A stretch of 34,659 nucleotides of DNA from Gemmatimonadota bacterium (lineage in GTDB: Bacteria > Gemmatimonadota > Gemmatimonadetes > Gemmatimonadales > GWC2-71-9). This document shows, one piece after another, positions 31,178-34,659 of the stretch; the stretch's first letter is position 1, and each line of letters starts with the position of its first letter. The notes beneath the pieces were generated by a model. That model had not been told where the DNA came from. It did no database searches and saw nothing but the letters and a program-made list of their open reading frames with translations. The translations under genes and the position numbers were made by a program. The DNA is taken from positions 1 to 34,659 of the forward strand of contig QHUJ01000126.1 of the NCBI GenBank assembly GCA_003221895.1, written 5' to 3'.

Positions 31178-31831
31178 CTACCGGGGTCGAATAGCGTCGC
31201 GCACGATGTCGTCTACGGCGAACTTGATGAACTCCGAGCGGTTATCCCGTCGGCGCTGATTCTCCGCACGCACGTCCGCGAGCCGGCGCTCGATGTCCGC
31301 CACCTCGAGCGCGCGCAGCTGATCCTCCAGATCGAAATGCTGCGTGATCAAGGCTTCGATTTGCTTGCGGATAGCGGGACGTGAGGCATCCGACGCACTG
31401 TGGTATGACCGCTGGTGCGCCCGGGCGTTTGCTTCCAGGCCGAACATCTTCCCGACGAGCACTGCGCGCACGCTGTCGCGCTGGCTGAGCTTCTGGACCA
31501 TGTCAAACTGCACCGTCAATTGCGCGACCTCGGCCCAATATTGGTCAGAGGATCGATCAGTCGCCGTCTGCGGAACCCCCTCGATGACGACGATCGGCCG
31601 GTTCTGCCCCCCGCTCGGGGCCGTCTTGAGCGAATCGAGCGTGTTTTCAAGGTTCGGCGCGACCAGCATGAGGAATGCGCGGGCTGCGGCTTCCGCCTCG
31701 CGTGGCCGCTGCTGCATGATCTGCTGCATCTGCATCTGCATCGCCTGCGGATTCGGCATGTCCTGAGCCGCGCCGCGCGCGGCCCCAAGGCAAGCAACTA
31801 CAGCGATAAGAGCACTAATTCGGCCGGCCAT
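31178..31831 (-). CDS. Exported Met/Gln-rich helical protein of an ECF operon
   Basis: A 217-residue protein with an N-terminal signal peptide (SALIAVVACLGAARGAAQ, cleavage near residue 22). The mature start is Met/Gln-rich (MPNPQAMQMQMQQIMQQ), then a mainly helical, charged body (EALITQHFDLEDQLRALEVADIERRLADVRAENQRRR) that resembles Spy/CnrX/ZraP-like periplasmic sensors in overall style. I cannot assign it to a family. The ATG at 31831 overlaps the anti-sigma gene by 17 bases and is preceded by a strong ribosome site (GGAGGGGGGAG). Its place behind sigma and anti-sigma genes suggests it senses an envelope signal, such as metal or unfolded protein, that releases the sigma factor. Confidence 0.7.
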   Translation of the reverse strand: MAGRISALIAVVACLGAARGAAQDMPNPQAMQMQMQQIMQQRPREAEAAARAFLMLVAPNLENTLDSLKTAPSGGQNRPIVVIEGVPQTATDRSSDQYWAEVAQLTVQFDMVQKLSQRDSVRAVLVGKMFGLEANARAHQRSYHSASDASRPAIRKQIEALITQHFDLEDQLRALEVADIERRLADVRAENQRRRDNRSEFIKFAVDDIVRDAIRPR

Positions 31832-32213
31832 AATACCGCTCCCCCCTCCGTTCCAGTCGAGTGAGTTGCGCGTCGATATCCCGCATCGCCTGCCCGCCTG
31901 TCACATATCCCGCGTTCGCCGACCAGGTCGTCATCGGCGCCCAGCGGGCGGGTGGGTCGCGAGAAGGTCCTGACCTGGTGAACACGACCCCGATCACCGC
32001 GGCAGTAGCCAGAGCCGCTGCGGCCCAAACGATCGCCGAGCTGCGCCGGCGCGGCAGCGCTATACCCAGTGCGACCCGACCACTGTCGAGCCGTGCGAGC
32101 TGTTCCGCACACGCGCGGCAGGCAGCGAGATGCGACTCGATGTCCGTGGCTCGCTGCTCCGGAAGCTCGCCATACGCGAAAAGCAGCAGCTCGTCTTCTG
32201 TCGGATGTTTCAT
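31815..32213 (-). CDS. Anti-sigma factor with zinc-finger (ZAS) domain and one membrane helix
   Basis: A 132-residue protein. The N-terminal cytosolic part (about 1-45) has the HxxxCxxC motif ESHLAACRACAEQL of zinc-associated anti-sigma factors. A membrane helix follows (AIVWAAAALATAAVIGVVFT, about residues 60-79), then a periplasmic tail with DIDAQLTRLERRGERYY. By family it holds the ECF sigma factor inactive at the membrane until a signal arrives. It overlaps the sigma gene by ATGA, the usual co-translation of such pairs, and overlaps the next gene by 17 bases. Confidence 0.85.
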   Translation of the reverse strand: MKHPTEDELLLFAYGELPEQRATDIESHLAACRACAEQLARLDSGRVALGIALPRRRSSAIVWAAAALATAAVIGVVFTRSGPSRDPPARWAPMTTWSANAGYVTGGQAMRDIDAQLTRLERRGERYYGRPN

Positions 32214-32722
32214 CGGTAGTCCTCTAGAGCTTCGCCGATCTTGGCGATTGCGGCGCGCATCTGTGTGAGCACGGTGCCCAATGGACGGTGGAGTCGATCC
32301 GCGATGGCCTGGAACGTCAGCCCGCGCTCCTGACGCATCTCGACGACCTCGCGCTGCTCGCGTGGCAACGCGCTCACGGCACGGCGCACGGCCTCTCGCA
32401 GCTCCCGCTCCAGCAGCCGGGCATCGGTGGGCGGCACGGGCGGCGGCACCTCCGCCTGCAAATGAACCACCGCTCGGCGACGCACCAACTCCCGCCGTAG
32501 ATGATCGTGCCAGACATTGGCAGCGATCCGGAACAGGTACCCCCTGGCGTTGCCGTTCAACGAAACCCTCGGCGCCGCGGCGACTAGGCGCGCGGAGACC
32601 TCCTGCAGCAGCTCGGCAGCCAGTTCGTCGTCCCGGCAGCGCGCGCCCAAAAAGTTACGGAGCGCCGGCGCGTGTTCGGCGAGCAGCTCCTCGACAACGA
32701 CATTGCGGACTGGGGGCGACAT
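32210..32722 (-). CDS. ECF-family RNA polymerase sigma factor
   Basis: A 170-residue extracytoplasmic-function sigma factor with region 2 at about residues 20-80 (ELAAELLQEVSARLV, NARGYLFRIAANVWHDHLRR) and region 4 at about 110-165 (ALPREQREVVEMRQERGLTFQAIADRLHRPLGTVLTQMRAAIAKI). The recognition helix is in the last segment. It lacks regions 1 and 3, as expected. The next two genes encode its anti-sigma and an exported protein. A plausible self-promoter lies upstream, overlapping the riboswitch promoter region on the other strand. Confidence 0.9.
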   Translation of the reverse strand: MSPPVRNVVVEELLAEHAPALRNFLGARCRDDELAAELLQEVSARLVAAAPRVSLNGNARGYLFRIAANVWHDHLRRELVRRRAVVHLQAEVPPPVPPTDARLLERELREAVRRAVSALPREQREVVEMRQERGLTFQAIADRLHRPLGTVLTQMRAAIAKIGEALEDYR

Positions 32723-32733
32723 GGCTATCTAAG

Positions 32734-32763
32734 AGTACGTCTTGATCGACACATTATTTTACA
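32734..32763 (-). promoter_or_regulatory. Candidate ECF-type promoter upstream of the ECF sigma gene
   Basis: On the minus strand TGTAAA (32763-32758) and CGTACT (32739-32734) are 18 bases apart, resembling the -35 and -10 of ECF sigma promoters (the CGT in the -10 is typical). It would make the operon self-activating. The spacing is one or two bases longer than usual, so confidence is low. Confidence 0.3.
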
Positions 32764-32773
32764 AACAGGATTC

Positions 32774-32825
32774 GTGGCGATTTGCGGCATATTGCGGGCC
32801 ACGCTAAAGAACCCGCTAAAAAGCC
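32774..32825 (+). ncRNA. SAM-II-type S-adenosylmethionine riboswitch aptamer
   Basis: Stem P1 is CGTGGC (32774-32779) with GCCACG (32799-32804). Its loop opens GATTTG, as in SAM-II, and contains both 5' strands of a pseudoknot: GGC (32787-32789) pairs with GCC (32823-32825), and GCGG (32795-32798) pairs with CCGC (32814-32817). Between them ATATT faces TAAAA, the AU-rich binding pocket. The linker CTAAAGAA and the segment GCTAAAA are characteristic of the class. It lies ahead of a methionine-synthesis gene. A weak -10 (TATTTT, 32755-32760) would start transcription near 32767, just before P1. All pairings were read by eye; no covariance search was run. Confidence 0.85.
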
Positions 32826-32829
32826 TGGA

Positions 32830-32862
32830 CCCCCGCGGGCTTGTCGCTCGCCGGGGGTTTTT
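32830..32862 (+). terminator. Riboswitch-controlled intrinsic terminator
   Basis: An 11-base-pair stem (32830-32840 with 32846-32857, one bulged C and one G-U pair) with loop TTGTC is followed by five T residues (32858-32862). No plus-strand gene lies upstream, so it must terminate the leader of the following gene. CCCGC of the aptamer (32813-32817) can pair instead with GCGGG in the 5' arm (32835-32839), which would break the terminator. SAM binding should lock CCGC in the pseudoknot and allow termination. Confidence 0.85.
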
Positions 32863-32942
32863 CTCTAGAGACTGGGAGCTTGAAGCTTGAGGCCAATTCG
32901 CACCTTCGCCGTCTGCGCAACGTCTTTTGGAGCTAGAGTCCT

Positions 32943-34659
32943 GTGGCTGTGACCTTCCGCCAGCTGCTCGAGGATGGTCGCGTCCATGTGTTCGATGGCG
33001 CGATGGGCACGATGCTGTATTCCAAGGGCTTTTTCCTCAACGTCTGCTACGACGAGCTGAACCTCAAGCAGCCGCGGCTGGTGCAAGAGGTGCACGCGGA
33101 GTACGTACGCGCCGGCGCCGAGATTCTCGAGACCAACACCTTCGGCGCCAATCCGCTGAAGCTGAACAGCTACGGCCTCGCGGACGAGACGGAGAAGATC
33201 AACCGCACGGCTGCCGAGCTGGCGCGCGCCGCCGCCGGCGGCCGCGCGAGCGTCCTCGGCGCCATCGGGCCCCTCGGGATTCGCCTCGAGCCCTTCGGCC
33301 CAACGTCGAAAGCAGAAGCAGAGACGGCGTTCGCCAGGCAGGTGCAGGGCCTGCTCGCGGGCGGTGTCGACGGCTTCATCCTCGAGACGTTCAGCGACAT
33401 GGACGAGATCCACGCCGCGCTCCAGGCGGTGCGCGCCGCGTCCGATCTGCCTGTCGTCTGCCAGATGACCGTGGGGACGGACGGTCTCACATACTACGGC
33501 ACCGACCCGGAGACGTTCACCAAGCAGCTGACCGCGTGGGGCGCCGATGTCATCGGCGTGAACTGTTCCGTCGGTCCCGCCGGCGTGCTCGAGGCGGTCG
33601 AGAAGATCGTCAAGGCGACTGACCGGCCCATCTCCGCGCAGCCGAACGCCGGCCTGCCGAAAGACGTCGGGGATCGCAAGATCTATCTCGCCTCCCCCGA
33701 GTACATGGCGAGCTATGCGCGTCGCATGATCGAGGCGGGCGCGCGCTTCGTGGGCGGCTGCTGCGGCTCGACGCCCGAGCACATCAAGAAGATCCGCGAC
33801 TACGTCGCGAGCGTGGTGCCACGGCAGCCGAGCGTCGTCGTCTCGCGCGCACAGGTGCAGGCGCCCGCGGGCGTCGTGCCGGTGCCGATCGCCGAGCGGT
33901 CCCGTTGGGGCGCGAAACTCGCCCGTGGCGAGCTCGTCACGAGTGTCGAAATCGTGCCGCCCAAGGGCGTGGACCCGGCGTCGATGCTCGCGCAGAGCCG
34001 CGCGTTGAAAGCGGCCGGCGTCGATGCGGTCAACGTGCCCGACGGCCCCCGCGCGCAGAGTCGCATGGGCGTGCTGCCCTCGGCGATACTCATCGAGCGG
34101 GAGGTCGGCATCGAGACCGTCATTCACTACTGCTGCCGCGACCGCAACCTGCTCGGCATGCTCTCCGACATCATCGGCGCGCACGCCGCGGGGCTGCGCA
34201 ACATTCTCATCATCACGGGCGATCCGCCGAAGATGGGCCCGTATCCGGAAGCGACCGCGGTATTCGACATCGACTCGATCGGTCTCACGAATCTGGTGTA
34301 TCGCCTGAATCAGGGGCTCGATCCGGGCAACAATCCGCTCGGCGGCGCGACGCAATGGGTCATCGGCGTCGGCGTGAATCCCGGCGCCGGCGATCAGGAT
34401 CGCGAGCTGTCGCGCTTCGCGTGGAAGGTCGATGCGGGGGCGGAGTTTGCGGTCACGCAGCCGGTGTTCGACGCGGGCCAGCTCGAAACCTTCTTGAAGA
34501 AAGTCGAGCAGTTCAAGACGCCCATTGTGGCGGGCATCTGGCCGCTCATCTCGCTGCGCAACGCCGAGTTTCTCGCAAACGAAGTCCCCGGCGTTTCGGT
34601 GCCCGACGAAGTATTGGCGCGGATGCGGAAGGCGCAGGACAAGGGAAAGGAAGCGGCGC
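32943..34659 (+). CDS. Homocysteine S-methyltransferase / methylenetetrahydrofolate reductase fusion (3' end missing)
   Basis: The frame is open from GTG 32943 to the window edge (572 codons). The N-terminal homocysteine methyltransferase domain (about residues 1-285) starts VFDGAMGTMLYSKG, contains ETNTFGAN, IGVNCSVGPAGV with the first zinc-ligand Cys, and GGCCGSTPEHI (about 273-283) with the last two. The C-terminal methylenetetrahydrofolate reductase domain (about 320-572) has VEIVPPKGVDP, NILIITGDPP and FAVTQPVFD. Such fusions (YitJ-like) have no B12 domain within the part seen. GGAG at 32929-32932 gives a ribosome site 10 bases before the GTG; a second GTG is at 32949. The gene makes methionine precursors and is controlled by the SAM riboswitch. 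Confidence 0.92.
   Translation, partial: MAVTFRQLLEDGRVHVFDGAMGTMLYSKGFFLNVCYDELNLKQPRLVQEVHAEYVRAGAEILETNTFGANPLKLNSYGLADETEKINRTAAELARAAAGGRASVLGAIGPLGIRLEPFGPTSKAEAETAFARQVQGLLAGGVDGFILETFSDMDEIHAALQAVRAASDLPVVCQMTVGTDGLTYYGTDPETFTKQLTAWGADVIGVNCSVGPAGVLEAVEKIVKATDRPISAQPNAGLPKDVGDRKIYLASPEYMASYARRMIEAGARFVGGCCGSTPEHIKKIRDYVASVVPRQPSVVVSRAQVQAPAGVVPVPIAERSRWGAKLARGELVTSVEIVPPKGVDPASMLAQSRALKAAGVDAVNVPDGPRAQSRMGVLPSAILIEREVGIETVIHYCCRDRNLLGMLSDIIGAHAAGLRNILIITGDPPKMGPYPEATAVFDIDSIGLTNLVYRLNQGLDPGNNPLGGATQWVIGVGVNPGAGDQDRELSRFAWKVDAGAEFAVTQPVFDAGQLETFLKKVEQFKTPIVAGIWPLISLRNAEFLANEVPGVSVPDEVLARMRKAQDKGKEAA

Noticed and set aside
32865-34355. Long minus-strand open frame (496 codons)
   Set aside because: It is antisense to the homocysteine methyltransferase-MTHFR fusion, whose motifs are unmistakable; high GC content produces long shadow frames.

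Overview
This is a high-GC bacterial window, gene-dense, with many GTG and TTG starts and long runs of genes joined by 4-base stop/start overlaps. Gene content (a short RpoD-like primary sigma factor, a fused KGD-type 2-oxoglutarate enzyme, GlcDEF, lipoproteins and a Tat substrate) fits a Gram-negative aerobic heterotroph. I lean towards Gemmatimonadota or a neighbouring phylum, but this is an impression from gene content, not a phylogenetic test. No rRNA, tRNA, CRISPR array, phage or insertion sequence was seen.

Layout. 1-2243: the end of a PBP4-type D-Ala-D-Ala carboxypeptidase, a thioredoxin-reductase-like ferredoxin-NADP reductase on the minus strand, and a divergent putative lipoprotein. 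2259-5081: cobalamin adenosyltransferase, aroB, then an intergenic region with DnaA-box-like sites and a good promoter in front of an RpoD-like sigma gene that ends in a strong terminator. 5170-11814: a six-gene operon, glcD-glcE-glcF, a HAD phosphatase, ygfZ and an NAD-dependent epimerase, closed by a bidirectional terminator shared with a small minus-strand lipoprotein gene. 12219-17878: a Tat-exported GH38-like glycosidase followed by PEP carboxylase. 17897-24215: an AAA+ ATPase, an SPFH/prohibitin-like membrane protein and a cytidylate-kinase-like protein, then a minus-strand MFS exporter, a HAD phosphatase and a VWA protein that probably partners the AAA+ ATPase. 24306-25597 (minus): a class A beta-lactamase-like serine hydrolase translationally coupled to an atypical PII protein. 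25632-30208: KGD, YggT, DUF167 and a 51-residue membrane microprotein. 30243-32722 (minus): a DUF2231/TPR-like membrane protein flanked by heptanucleotide repeats, then an ECF sigma / anti-sigma / exported Met-Gln-rich protein operon. 32943-end: a homocysteine methyltransferase-MTHFR fusion, cut by the window edge.

The best regulatory find is a SAM-II-type riboswitch (about 32774-32825) in front of the methionine gene. It is followed at once by an intrinsic terminator (32830-32862), and one pseudoknot strand of the aptamer can alternatively pair with the 5' arm of the terminator, so a complete SAM-dependent attenuation switch can be read from the sequence. The second theme is translational: seven gene junctions use ATGA or GTGA overlaps, and three more (PEP carboxylase, the kinase-like gene, DUF167) have the same geometry but CTG or GTA where the start codon should be, while no normal start codon there would preserve the conserved N-terminus. 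The PII protein also lacks the uridylylated Tyr51 and the 2-oxoglutarate ligand Gln39.
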